Below are positions 26,844 through 35,695 of a DNA stretch of 64,000 nt, in pieces. Both the position numbers and the translations under genes were made by a program. Position 1 is the stretch's first letter; each line of letters begins with the position of its first letter. The stretch comes from Lysobacter panacisoli (GTDB lineage Bacteria; Pseudomonadota; Gammaproteobacteria; Xanthomonadales; Xanthomonadaceae), in the NCBI RefSeq assembly GCF_009765165.1, contig NZ_VLNU01000001.1, positions 248,001-312,000 on the forward strand, written 5' to 3'. The notes below the pieces were generated by a model. It had not been told where the DNA came from. It was given only the letters and a program-made list of their open reading frames with translations, and made no database searches.

Positions 26844-26995
26844 GTCGGAAGGAGTTCTCCGGGGGCAGTTCGGCAAGAGCCATGAAAAACGAGAACCGCC
26901 GTCGATGCATGAATCGGCGCCAGGTGCGCCTCGATGCGACGGGTTCTATTCGAAGAATACGACGACCGGGCTGACTCGCGGCCTAGCGCGGCCAT

Positions 26996-28447
26996 TCATC
27001 CGCGCCCGAGCGCTTCATCGCCCGCGAACACGCCCGACCACAGCGAGGTCGCCACGCCGAACCCCGGATACGTGGTCTGCCCGGCGAGATACAGCCCGTC
27101 GATCGGCGTACGGTGCGGGAACTGCTGCTGCGGCGTCGCCGCAGGCGAGAGCCCGTACAGCGCACCCTCGTACAGGTGCAGGCGGCGGGCGTGCTCGCGC
27201 GGCGTGACGATGCGCGCCTGCGCGATGTCGAGCGTCTCGTGCCGGGCCAGCCGCGCGATGGCTTCGTCGGCCGCGCGCCGCGTGGTGTCCTCGTCCCAGG
27301 CATCCATCGGCAGGTCCGGATCGACGCCCGCGTACAGCTCGACCACGCTGCCGCCCTCCGGCGCCAACTGCGGCAGAACGGTGCTGGGCACGGTGTAGCT
27401 GAGCCATGCGCTGTCGGCCGGCAGCGGTCGGTGCATGCGGTGCTGCTGTTCCATCGCCGGCACGTGGTTGATGCAGAACGCCTCCGGCGCAAGCCGATTG
27501 CGCAATCCCAGCTGTACACCGAGCGCGCGGTGCGAGAGCGGCGCCTTGCGCGCGCGGCGACGCATCGCCGTCGGCACTTGGCCGGGATCGAGCAGGCGTT
27601 CGAAGGTGTTCATGCCGCCCACGGTGGACACCACCGCATCGAATGCGCGCTCCTCCTGCCCGGCGATGCGCAGCGCACGTGCGCGTCCGCCCTGCAGCTC
27701 GATGCGTTCGACCGTCGTGCCGAGATGGATGCGCCCGCCTGCATCGCGCAGGGCCTGCGCCAGTCCGTCCGCGATGGCGCCCATGCCGCGCTCGGGCAGA
27801 TGCACGCCGTCCTCGAACATCGAGACGATGCCGACGATCTGGAAGATCGGCGTGCGTTCCGGCGCGATCCCGGTGTACAGCGCCGCCGCCGACATCGCCG
27901 CGCGCACGTCGACATCGTCGAACGCGCGCGTGAGTTCCTGCGCCAGCGTGCCGCGCAGCTGCGGCAGGTAGCGCCATGCGCTGGCAAGCACGTGGGTGAG
28001 CGACATCGGCCGGGTCAGCAGATCGTCGGCGAACACGCGCAGTACCGGCCGCCAGCGGTCGAGGAAACGCGCCAGTTCGGCATTGGCGGCAAGCGTGCGC
28101 GCCGCCTCGTCTGCACCCTCGATGCGCAGCGAACGATCCGGCCCGAGCACGACACGCGTCCCCGAATCGAGGACGCTCGCCTGCGGCACCTCGATCCGCT
28201 TCAGCGGCAGCAGCGCGGCGCGATCCAGCCCAAGCCGCGCGTACACCGAATCGAGCAACTGCGGCACGGCGAGGAACATCGCGCCTTCGTTGAACGTGTA
28301 GCCGCCGACGTTCGCGGTCGAGCAGCAGCCGCCCACGTCGTCGCGCGCTTCGAACACGTCGACCTGCACGCCCTCGCGCGCCAGGTGCAGGCCTGCGGCG
28401 AGTCCGGACAATCCGCCGCCGATGATGGCGGCGCTTTCGATGGTCAT
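26996..28447 (-). CDS. Phytoene desaturase/CrtI-like FAD-dependent oxidoreductase
   Basis: A 483-residue flavoprotein: N-terminal dinucleotide-binding motif IIGGGLSGLAAGLHLAREG with the DVFEARDDVGGC continuation, and a C-terminal FAD motif GLYLAGQTTYPGFGVATSLWSG. This is the architecture of the CrtI / carotenoid-isomerase-like family, which includes desaturases, oxygenases and retinol saturase-like enzymes. No carotenoid synthesis gene is nearby, so the substrate is open. It begins 13 bp after the DUF885 gene and is probably co-transcribed with it. Start chosen at ATG 28447, beside the nucleotide-binding motif. Confidence 0.85.
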   Translation of the reverse strand: MTIESAAIIGGGLSGLAAGLHLAREGVQVDVFEARDDVGGCCSTANVGGYTFNEGAMFLAVPQLLDSVYARLGLDRAALLPLKRIEVPQASVLDSGTRVVLGPDRSLRIEGADEAARTLAANAELARFLDRWRPVLRVFADDLLTRPMSLTHVLASAWRYLPQLRGTLAQELTRAFDDVDVRAAMSAAALYTGIAPERTPIFQIVGIVSMFEDGVHLPERGMGAIADGLAQALRDAGGRIHLGTTVERIELQGGRARALRIAGQEERAFDAVVSTVGGMNTFERLLDPGQVPTAMRRRARKAPLSHRALGVQLGLRNRLAPEAFCINHVPAMEQQHRMHRPLPADSAWLSYTVPSTVLPQLAPEGGSVVELYAGVDPDLPMDAWDEDTTRRAADEAIARLARHETLDIAQARIVTPREHARRLHLYEGALYGLSPAATPQQQFPHRTPIDGLYLAGQTTYPGFGVATSLWSGVFAGDEALGRG

Positions 28448-28460
28448 CGTCTGACTCCGA

Positions 28461-30224
28461 TCAACGCGACGCCGCCGCGTTGGCCCGGCCCTGTTCGGCG
28501 ATCCACGCCTGCACGCGCTCGCGCAGGTAGCCCAGCGGGACCACGCCGTCGCCAAGCACCTGCTGGTGGAAGGCACGGATGTCGAAACGCGGCCCCAGCG
28601 CGGCTTCCGCCTCGTGACGCAGCGCGACGATCTCCAGGCCACCGGAATCGTAGGCGGTCAGCTGGCCGGGCATCGCCGCGACGCGATCGACCATGTCGGC
28701 CGCGGTCTCGGGCGAGAAGCGCCCACTCTCGGCCACGTACTTCACCACCTGCTCGCGCGTCCAGCCATACAGGTGGATGCCCGGATCCAGCACCATGCCG
28801 CGCGCGGGCCACAGGCGCCGGCTGATCTGTGCGTAAGGCGTGGTGTAGATCCCGGCCTCCTCGCTCAGCGCCTCGGAATAGCGCGCCCAGCCCTCGACGT
28901 AGGCGGAATTGAAGGCCAGTGCCGACAGCGGATGGCGCTCGCCTACATCGCGCGCGGCGGCGAGCTGCAGGTGGTGGCCAGGCCAGGTTTCGTGCACGAG
29001 CGTGATCTCGGCCGCGCCGCGACGGTCCGCATCGGGATGGTCGAGGTTGATGCGATACACACCCGGCAGTTTCTCGTCGGGCTGCGGCTCGTAGTGCGAG
29101 CTGACACCGGTGTTGCGCTGCTCGGGCTTGAGCGGTTCCACCGCCGCCGGCTGCGCCGGCATCGCCGCGAAGTACGGCGCGCTCAGTTCGCGCGCGCGAC
29201 CGAGCAGTCCGCGCGAAAACTGCAGCTGTTCGTCCGCCGAGGCGAAACGGTTGTCGCGCGCTTCGTCGACGCGTTTGACGATGGTCGGCAGGTCGCGCGT
29301 GTCGAACATCGTCTGGCCGAGCTCCTGCACGCGCGCGAGATTGTCGGCCACGGTGCGCTGGCCCAGTTCGAACACGTCCTTCGGCGCGCGGTCGAGCGTG
29401 GTGTACATGCGCAGCATCGCGCGATAGCAGGCCTCACCGTGCGGCATCGCGGACAGACCGAGCGTGTCGCGCGCCTTGGGCTGGTACTCGTCGACGAGGA
29501 AATCGCGATAACGCTTGAGCGCAGGCTGGATGTCCTGCGCGACGACGGCCTCGAAGTCCTTGGCGAACGCCTCGTCCTTCGCATTCCGCGCCGGCGCGTA
29601 GTACGGCGATTCGCGCGGCGATACGGCGAGCAGTCCGTCGAGCTGCTTGACCACGCGCGCCACCACCGCCTTGGGCGCGGTGTAGCCCTCCTTCATGCCG
29701 GTGCGCAGGTTGGCGATCTCGTTGGCGACGAACACCGGCAGCGTGCGCCAGCGCTTCAGCGCCTGCGCGCGTTCGTCTGCCGTCGCCACCGGCTGGCGGT
29801 CGGCCAGGTCGGTGAAAGTGTTCTGCCAACCGAACATGTGGTTGACGTTCCAGTTCTCGGCCTTGCACACACGCAAACCGCGGCTGGTATCCAGCAGGTC
29901 GCGCATCTGCGCGTACGCGAGCTTTGGCTGCTGTCCGTCGAGGCGGCTGCGATCGATGCGCTGCAGGCGCGCCCACAGCGTGTCCTCGCTCGCGTCGAGC
30001 TTCGCGTTGTCGGTCGCGGAATTTCGCGGCAGGTAGTCGTGGCGCTTGAGCGGCAGGACTTCGTAGTACGCCGGCGAAGGATCGTATTCGAGCGAGAGCG
30101 CGACGAACTCGTCGGCCATCGCCATCACCTGTTTCGAAGGCCCGTCCCGGTCGGCCGCATGCACCGTTCCCACCATCAGTCCCAACGACAACACGCTGCA
30201 CCAACCGCCCGCGAATCGCACCAT
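28461..30224 (-). CDS. DUF885 family exported protein (putative metallo-peptidase)
   Basis: A 587-residue protein with a signal peptide (about residues 1-24, cut near VHAAD) and the DUF885 metal motif HETWPGHH (411-418), followed by NSAYVEGWARYSE. It ends in GVVPLGYLRERVQAWI. The length is normal for the family. AGGAGCC precedes ATG 30224. A paralogue fragment is at the left edge of the window (HEAMPGH). Peptidase-like activity in the periplasm is inferred from the metal motif and export signal. Confidence 0.9.
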   Translation of the reverse strand: MVRFAGGWCSVLSLGLMVGTVHAADRDGPSKQVMAMADEFVALSLEYDPSPAYYEVLPLKRHDYLPRNSATDNAKLDASEDTLWARLQRIDRSRLDGQQPKLAYAQMRDLLDTSRGLRVCKAENWNVNHMFGWQNTFTDLADRQPVATADERAQALKRWRTLPVFVANEIANLRTGMKEGYTAPKAVVARVVKQLDGLLAVSPRESPYYAPARNAKDEAFAKDFEAVVAQDIQPALKRYRDFLVDEYQPKARDTLGLSAMPHGEACYRAMLRMYTTLDRAPKDVFELGQRTVADNLARVQELGQTMFDTRDLPTIVKRVDEARDNRFASADEQLQFSRGLLGRARELSAPYFAAMPAQPAAVEPLKPEQRNTGVSSHYEPQPDEKLPGVYRINLDHPDADRRGAAEITLVHETWPGHHLQLAAARDVGERHPLSALAFNSAYVEGWARYSEALSEEAGIYTTPYAQISRRLWPARGMVLDPGIHLYGWTREQVVKYVAESGRFSPETAADMVDRVAAMPGQLTAYDSGGLEIVALRHEAEAALGPRFDIRAFHQQVLGDGVVPLGYLRERVQAWIAEQGRANAAASR

Positions 30225-30353
30225 GACGAGGCTCCTGCCCAGGTAGTGCGTCGATGGTAGTGGCTGCGCGTGGCCGATGCCTGTGCCATCGGCCACGCGT
30301 TCAAGTCGCATGCTGCGAGAACCGCACCTGCTACATCGCCGATAACCGCGTCG

Positions 30354-32009
30354 TCAGTAGCCGCGTCGCGCGAGCCATCCGCGCAGCATGCGTGCGGCCA
30401 TCGAGTCCGCGTCCGCGTCGTCGATGCGCTGCGGCGCGGCCAACGACATCGCCAGCGGCGCACCGCCCGGGACGGGTTCGATCACGAAGATCTCGCCATC
30501 GAAATCGACGATGTAGAGATTGCCCGCGCTGTCCGTGCCGAAGCTGACGACGTTGTTGATCGCGCCCACGTCAGGGGTGAAGTCGGCATTGCGCAGGCGG
30601 AAACTCGACGAGGGAATCGTGATGCCCGGCAGCATGCTCTCGATGCTGATCGACCACACGTTCGGCTGGATGAAGTCGGCGAAGATGTATTCGCCGCGCA
30701 GCAGTTCCAGCGGCCCGCGATAGACGTGGCCGCCAGTGACCGAGCTGCCTTCGCGCGGGCCGGAACCGTGGCGGTATTCGGCGGCGGGCGCCTTCAGGCC
30801 GATGGTCGATCCACCGCGGAGCGGTTCCGTGCCTTCCATGATCGGCCAGCCCAGGTTGGCGCCGCCGTCGGTGGGACGCAGCAGGTCGATCTCTTCGACC
30901 GTGTCCTGACCCACGTCGCCCACCAGCAGGTTTCCGGTGAGCGGATCGAAGCTGTTGCGGAACGGATTGCGCAGGCCGTAGACCCACACTTCCGGCGCGC
31001 CGCCGGTGACCGCGAACGGATTGCCCGCGGGAATCGCGTAATCGCGGTTCGGATCGCTGGGGAACGCATCGCTGGACGGATCGATGCGCAGGATCTTGCC
31101 GAGCAGGCGGCCGGTGTTCTGCGCGTTGTCGTCCGGATCGCCCGCGCCGCCGCCGTCGCCGGTGGCGATGTAGAGCAGGCTGTCGGGTCCGAAGCCAATC
31201 CAACCGCCGTTGTGGTTGGTGCGCGGATGGGGAATGCGCAGGATCGCGTCGCCGCTGGCCGGATCGGCCTGGTCGCGGTTGTTGGTCAGCGTCTGGTAGC
31301 GACGCACTTCGATGGTGCCGTCGGTGACGGTGAGATACACGTAGAAGCGACCGCTGGTGGCGAAATCCGGCGCGGTCGCGAAACCGAGCAGGCCGCGTTC
31401 GCCGTCGGTGGCGACCTGGCCGACGATGTCGAGCAGCGGCGTCGCGAGGATCGCCCCGGTGCTCGGCGTGAGGATGCGCACGCGCCCGGCGCGTTCGACC
31501 ACGTACACGCGCCCGGAGCCGTCCGGCACGGGGGCGAGGAACATCGGGAAATTCATCCCGCTCACTACCCGGCGCACGCGCAGCGGCGAGCCGACGACAT
31601 CGGTGACGGTGACCGCCAGCGCGAGCGTTCCGGTCTGCGTGCCATCGCTGGCGTTGATGCTCACCAGATAGATGTTGTCGTTGTTCGCATCGGCGGGACT
31701 TTCGAAGTCCGGCGGCGTGATGAACGACAACGCGCCGGTCGCGGTGATGCGGAAACGCGCCTGGTCGGCGCCGCCGCCCAGCGCATAGGTGACCGCCTTG
31801 CCTTCCGGATCGGTGGCGATGGCGGTGTAGAACACGCCGGTCGTGCCTTCGGGCACGGTCGCCGACGCGCTGGATGAAAACGTCGGCGCGAGGTCGGTCG
31901 GCGCGCGTATCGGCGTTTCGCTGCCGCCCCCGCCACCGCCACAGGCCGCGAGCATCGCGGCCACGCCCAGAACCCACACCCGTACCACCCCTCGAACGGT
32001 GTACTCCAT
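30354..32009 (-). CDS. PQQ-type sugar (glucose/sorbosone) dehydrogenase-like lipoprotein
   Basis: A 551-residue protein. Lipobox ending at Cys23 (MLAAC) followed by a glycine run, then a cadherin-like repeat at about 45-145 (VPEGTTGVFYTAIATDPEGKAV, NIYLVSINASDGTQTG). Residues 150-530 form a GSDH/YliI-like beta propeller: FPMFLAPVPDGSGRVYVVERAGRV, ERGLLGFATAPDF, HNGGWIGFGPDSLLYIATGDGG, VWVYGLRNPFRNSFDP and VGDVGQDTVEEID. The propeller motifs are those of soluble aldose sugar dehydrogenases that use PQQ. No PQQ synthesis gene is in the window. GGAGCGATG precedes ATG 32009. Confidence 0.85.
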   Translation of the reverse strand: MEYTVRGVVRVWVLGVAAMLAACGGGGGGSETPIRAPTDLAPTFSSSASATVPEGTTGVFYTAIATDPEGKAVTYALGGGADQARFRITATGALSFITPPDFESPADANNDNIYLVSINASDGTQTGTLALAVTVTDVVGSPLRVRRVVSGMNFPMFLAPVPDGSGRVYVVERAGRVRILTPSTGAILATPLLDIVGQVATDGERGLLGFATAPDFATSGRFYVYLTVTDGTIEVRRYQTLTNNRDQADPASGDAILRIPHPRTNHNGGWIGFGPDSLLYIATGDGGGAGDPDDNAQNTGRLLGKILRIDPSSDAFPSDPNRDYAIPAGNPFAVTGGAPEVWVYGLRNPFRNSFDPLTGNLLVGDVGQDTVEEIDLLRPTDGGANLGWPIMEGTEPLRGGSTIGLKAPAAEYRHGSGPREGSSVTGGHVYRGPLELLRGEYIFADFIQPNVWSISIESMLPGITIPSSSFRLRNADFTPDVGAINNVVSFGTDSAGNLYIVDFDGEIFVIEPVPGGAPLAMSLAAPQRIDDADADSMAARMLRGWLARRGY

Positions 32010-32162
32010 GACATCGCTCCGTGGCCCCGCACGCCGGGACGGCGCGCCTGCGGTCGGGCGCTGAGCGTGGCAGATCCGCCTGTACATGGTTGTGAAGGCG
32101 TTGGCGTTCGTGCCGGCCGGCGGCTCCGTCCATCGGCGCGACGGGCCGCCGGTCCAGCGTGC

Positions 32163-33140
32163 TTACGCAACGCCCCACAACGCGCGCGCTTCGGCCGCGA
32201 TGAGGTCGGGGAATTCCTCCGGAAAGAACAGCCGCGCCCCGTCCACGCGACGCACCCCGCGCGAATCGCCGAAGCTGGCGTCCAGGTGCTTCGCGCCACG
32301 TTCGCTGAAGATGGTGTCGCCGGTGCCCCAGACGATCCGCGTCGGCGCCCGGCTGGCCTTAAGCGCCGGGCCGATGCCGTCCAGCCAGTTGCGGTCGAGC
32401 GCGATGGCGAACGCGTTGGTGCGATCGGCGTTGCGCACCAGCGGGCCCAGATACGTGTCGATCGCCAGATCGCCCGGATTCTCCGCATGCGTGAAGGTCT
32501 GGCCGCCCAGTCCCTGCGGTGAACGCGCCAGCGCCTTGTCGGCCAGCCACGGCGCCAGCCATTCGGAAACGAAGCGGCCTTCGCGCGCGAGTGCGATCAC
32601 CGGTTGCAACGCCGGTGGCGGGCATTCGACCTCCGAATCGCAATTGGTCAGCAGCAGCGAGCGCACGCGCTGCGGATACTTCGCCAGGAACAGCTGCGCC
32701 GCCTGCCCGCCGCTGTCGTTGGCGATCAGGTCAACGCGCTCCACCGAAAGGCGATCGAGCAGTTCGGCCAGCATCGCCACCTGCGCATCGGGCGCGAGGC
32801 TCTGGCCCGTCGCGACTTCGGTATAGCCCAGGCCGAGGAAGTCCGGCGCGATGCAGCGACGGTACGGCGACAGCCGCGCCAGCGCGCCACGCCACTGGAA
32901 GCCATTGAGCGGGAAGCCGTGCAGGAACAGCGCTGCCTCGCCCTGCCCGCGTTCGACGTACGCGATGTTGCCGAACGACGTACGCACGAAACGGCGCGCC
33001 GCAAGGAAGGCCGCCGCGTCCTGCGCGTCGGTGGTGGCGATGGCAGCCGGCGCGTCGCCGACGAACGACATCGCGCGACCGCTGGCCATGCCGGCCGCGA
33101 TGGCGCCGACGGTGAGCCCGAGGAATTGCCTGCGTTGCAT
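32163..33140 (-). CDS. Tat-exported alpha/beta-hydrolase fold protein with an atypical active site
   Basis: A 325-residue protein with a twin-arginine start (QRRQFLG) and a signal region to about residue 30. Fold motifs are clear: oxyanion segment LHGFPLNGFQWR (73-84), nucleophile elbow IANDSGGQAA with Asp142 in the position used by haloalkane dehalogenases and epoxide hydrolases, and the acid in WGTGDTIF (Asp275). The expected catalytic His, normally in a GxGHF motif before xxEExP, is replaced: GARLFFPEEFP has Leu304. Catalysis by the usual triad is therefore doubtful. It is divergent from an XRE regulator over a shared operator-like region. Confidence 0.82.
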   Translation of the reverse strand: MQRRQFLGLTVGAIAAGMASGRAMSFVGDAPAAIATTDAQDAAAFLAARRFVRTSFGNIAYVERGQGEAALFLHGFPLNGFQWRGALARLSPYRRCIAPDFLGLGYTEVATGQSLAPDAQVAMLAELLDRLSVERVDLIANDSGGQAAQLFLAKYPQRVRSLLLTNCDSEVECPPPALQPVIALAREGRFVSEWLAPWLADKALARSPQGLGGQTFTHAENPGDLAIDTYLGPLVRNADRTNAFAIALDRNWLDGIGPALKASRAPTRIVWGTGDTIFSERGAKHLDASFGDSRGVRRVDGARLFFPEEFPDLIAAEARALWGVA

Positions 33141-33220
33141 GGGGACGCTCCGTTCGGGGAAACGCTCCCCGATTCGGCGAGGATCATTCGCCCAACGCCG
33201 CACCGGCTCAACGAAGCGCG

Positions 33221-33251
33221 AGGTCATGCCGCCATGACCTGGCAGGTCATG
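33221..33251. promoter_or_regulatory. Three AGGTCATG half-sites between the hydrolase and XRE genes
   Basis: AGGTCATG (33221-33228) and CATGACCT (33233-33240) form a perfect inverted repeat with 4-nt spacer; a third AGGTCATG lies at 33244-33251. They occupy the 144-bp divergent gap, the last one reaching the expected -35 of the XRE gene. Likely operator for the XRE protein. Confidence 0.55.
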
Positions 33252-33272
33252 GTTCCGCGTCGGCCGCCCGCT

Positions 33273-33278
33273 TATCCT
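33273..33278 (+). promoter_or_regulatory. -10-like TATCCT six bases before the XRE start
   Basis: TATCCT is followed by CGCCGC and ATG 33285 with no ribosome site, fitting a leaderless transcript. Confidence 0.4.
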
Positions 33279-33284
33279 CGCCGC

Positions 33285-34112
33285 ATGGACCGTGCCGCCC
33301 TCGCCTCTCCCGCCCCCACCCGCCTGGGCGCGCTGCTGCGCGAATGGCGTGCCGCGCGACGGCTGAGCCAGCTCGACCTCGCGCTGGAAGCCAACGTCTC
33401 GCCGCGCCACCTGAGCTGCGTGGAAACCGGCAAGTCGCAGCCGAGTCGCGAGATGATCGCGCGGCTCGCCGACGCGCTCGACATGCCGCTGCGCGAGCGC
33501 AACGCGATGCTGGTCGCAGCCGGCTTCGCGCCGCGCTATCCCGAGACTGCGCTGGCAACGCCGGAGCTGGCGCAGGTGCGACGCGCGATCGAGTTCATCC
33601 TCGCCCAGCAGGAACCGTATCCGGCGTTCGTGCTCAATCGGCACTGGGACGTGCTGATGGCCAACGCCGCGGCGATGCGCGTCAACGGCTTCGTGATGCA
33701 CGGCCGCCCCAGCGCGCACGCCAACATGATCCGGCAGATCTTCGATCCCGCCGACCTGCGCGGCGCGGTGGACAACTGGGAGGAAGTGGCGGGCGACCTG
33801 ATCCGCCACCTGCACGGCGAGGTCGCGGCCGCGCCGTCCGACGACACCGCGCGGGCGCTGCTGGACGAGGTGCTCGCCTATCCGGGCGTGCCGGCGCGCT
33901 GGCGTCTGCGCGACCTCGACGCCGCGCCGACGCCGCTGCTGACCACCGTGCTGCGCCGCGACGAACATCGCCTGCGCTTCTTCTCCACCATCACCACTTT
34001 CGGTACGCCGCGCGACGTGACCCTGGAGGAGCTGCGCATCGAATGCTGCTTCCCGGTCGACGAGGCCACCGCCGCGCTGTGCCAGCAGCTGGCCCGCGAA
34101 AGCGCCGGCTGA
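33285..34112 (+). CDS. XRE-type helix-turn-helix regulator with MmyB ligand-binding domain
   Basis: A 275-residue regulator. Residues 13-70 form an XRE helix-turn-helix (LGALLREWRAARRLSQLDLALEA and SPRHLSCVETGKSQPS). Residues 95-270 match the MmyB-like ligand-binding domain (VLNRHWDVLMANAAAMRV, LRFFSTITTFGTPRDVTLEELRIECCFP). Such proteins often repress a neighbouring oxidoreductase or hydrolase gene; here the divergent alpha/beta hydrolase is the obvious candidate. The effector may be a fatty-acid-like molecule, by analogy only. Confidence 0.9.
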   Translation: MDRAALASPAPTRLGALLREWRAARRLSQLDLALEANVSPRHLSCVETGKSQPSREMIARLADALDMPLRERNAMLVAAGFAPRYPETALATPELAQVRRAIEFILAQQEPYPAFVLNRHWDVLMANAAAMRVNGFVMHGRPSAHANMIRQIFDPADLRGAVDNWEEVAGDLIRHLHGEVAAAPSDDTARALLDEVLAYPGVPARWRLRDLDAAPTPLLTTVLRRDEHRLRFFSTITTFGTPRDVTLEELRIECCFPVDEATAALCQQLARESAG

Positions 34113-34191
34113 ACCTTCGCTCGATCGCCGCTGTCCTGTCGCGCCGGCCCTTGCCGTAATCGGCTGGCACATTCATCGGAAAGCGACGGAC

Positions 34192-35085
34192 ATGCGGCGT
34201 GTGGCGAAGTGGATCGGGCTGACCCTGGTCGTGGTGGCAGTGGCGGTGGCGGGCGTGTTCGCGACCGCGTGGGCGCTCAGCGAACAGGCGCTGGGCAGGA
34301 CCTGGCCCGTGCAGGATCCGCCGCTGGCGCAGGCCGTTGCTGGCGCATCGCTCGAACACGGCCGGCATCTGTTCGCCACGCGCGGCTGCAGCGACTGCCA
34401 CGGCGCGGACGGCGCTGGCAAGCTGCTGATCGATGCGCCGAACGTGATCCGCATCGTGCCGAGCAACCTCACCCGCAGCGTGCGCGATCCCGCGTGGACC
34501 GACGATGCGTTCGCCGCCGCGATCCGCCACGGCGTGCGTCCGGACGGCACGCCGCTGATGATCATGCCCACCGGCGACTACACCGACCTGGACGACCACG
34601 ACGTCGCGTCGATCATCCGCTACCTGCGCACCCTGCCCGAAGTCGCGAACGAAGCGGACCGCACGCAGGTTCGCCCGCTCGGCCGCGTGCTGTACCTGTT
34701 CGGGCAGTTGCCGCTGGTGCCGGCCGAACGCGTCGATCACTCGCCGCGCGAGCGCAAGGCGCCGCCGGCAGCCGCGGACGCGGCCTACGGTCGCTACGTC
34801 GCGCAGGTCTGTACCGGATGCCACCGCAGCGATTTCTCCGGCGGCCTGGTCCTGGAACCGGGCACGCCGCCGTCGGCGAACCTCACGCCGCATGCCAGCG
34901 GACTGGCGTCGTGGAGCGAAGCGGATTTCCTGCACGTGATGCGCACGGGCCAGCGCCCCGACGGACGCGAACTGCACCGCATGATGCCGTGGCGGTCGTA
35001 CAGCCGGATGCAGGAAGTGGAACTGCGCGCGATCTGGGCCTATCTGGATTCGCTACCGCCGCTGCCCAGCCACAAGCGCGGCTGA
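34192..35085 (+). CDS. Membrane-anchored diheme cytochrome c
   Basis: A 297-residue protein with an N-terminal membrane helix (about 7-28) and two heme-c attachment sites: CSDCH (66-70) and CTGCH (207-211), each heading a cytochrome c domain; Met in LMIMPTGDY and in HRMMPWRSY are likely axial ligands. This is the layout of cytochrome subunits that carry electrons from periplasmic dehydrogenases to terminal oxidases. The PQQ-dehydrogenase-like protein at 30354 could be a partner, but the genes are not adjacent. Confidence 0.9.
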   Translation: MRRVAKWIGLTLVVVAVAVAGVFATAWALSEQALGRTWPVQDPPLAQAVAGASLEHGRHLFATRGCSDCHGADGAGKLLIDAPNVIRIVPSNLTRSVRDPAWTDDAFAAAIRHGVRPDGTPLMIMPTGDYTDLDDHDVASIIRYLRTLPEVANEADRTQVRPLGRVLYLFGQLPLVPAERVDHSPRERKAPPAAADAAYGRYVAQVCTGCHRSDFSGGLVLEPGTPPSANLTPHASGLASWSEADFLHVMRTGQRPDGRELHRMMPWRSYSRMQEVELRAIWAYLDSLPPLPSHKRG

Positions 35086-35099
35086 GCGTCGCCGCGCGC

Positions 35100-35624
35100 T
35101 CAGTCGATGCGGTAGACGCGCGCCTTCGGCATGTCTTCGTCGACCTGCAGGAACCAGCGTCCCGCGACGCCCGGAATCACCATGATCTCCGGCGATTCCA
35201 GTGTCTTCGGCAATTTCAGCGCGCCCTTGAGCACCTTCCACTGCTGGCCGTTCTCCAGCTCGAACACGGTGCCTGGCGACCAGCCGCTGACCGGTCCTTT
35301 CAGGCGGCTGCGCACGGGCTCGTCGTTGAATCCGATCAGCGAGGACGGATCGCGACCCGCACCGTGGGCGTCCGCATGCGCGGGACTCGCGGCCGTCGTC
35401 GCCGCCACGGCGGCGGGCGCCGCGACGGGCGCGACCGGCGTCGTCTCCTGCGCCTCGCGCAGCATCCGGTTGAGCTGCTCCAGCTGCACTGGCGTGAGGC
35501 CGACGCTGCGCAACTGATCCGCGCTCAGGCGCTGCTCGATCGGCACGTAGGACTGCGCGGCGGCGATCGCGGGAACGAGCAGCGCGAACAGCACCAGCGC
35601 GGCGCGCAGGAGGACAGGCTTCAT
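35100..35624 (-). CDS. Exported protein of unknown function
   Basis: A 174-residue protein with a signal peptide (about residues 1-23, cut after AIAAA-QS). The next part (IEQRLSADQLRSVGLTPVQLEQLNRML) is helical; an Ala/Pro-rich linker leads to a C-terminal beta-rich region with SGWSPGTVFELENGQQWKVL and GRWFLQVDEDMPKARVYRI. The latter resembles short secreted proteins of Xanthomonadaceae annotated as hypothetical. It converges on the cytochrome gene with a 14-bp gap. Confidence 0.75.
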   Translation of the reverse strand: MKPVLLRAALVLFALLVPAIAAAQSYVPIEQRLSADQLRSVGLTPVQLEQLNRMLREAQETTPVAPVAAPAAVAATTAASPAHADAHGAGRDPSSLIGFNDEPVRSRLKGPVSGWSPGTVFELENGQQWKVLKGALKLPKTLESPEIMVIPGVAGRWFLQVDEDMPKARVYRID

Positions 35625-35695
35625 CGGCACGGACTCATGACATCGGTCCGACGACTGTGCTGCACTTTCGTGTCCGCGATGTGACAGCGCGCCGT

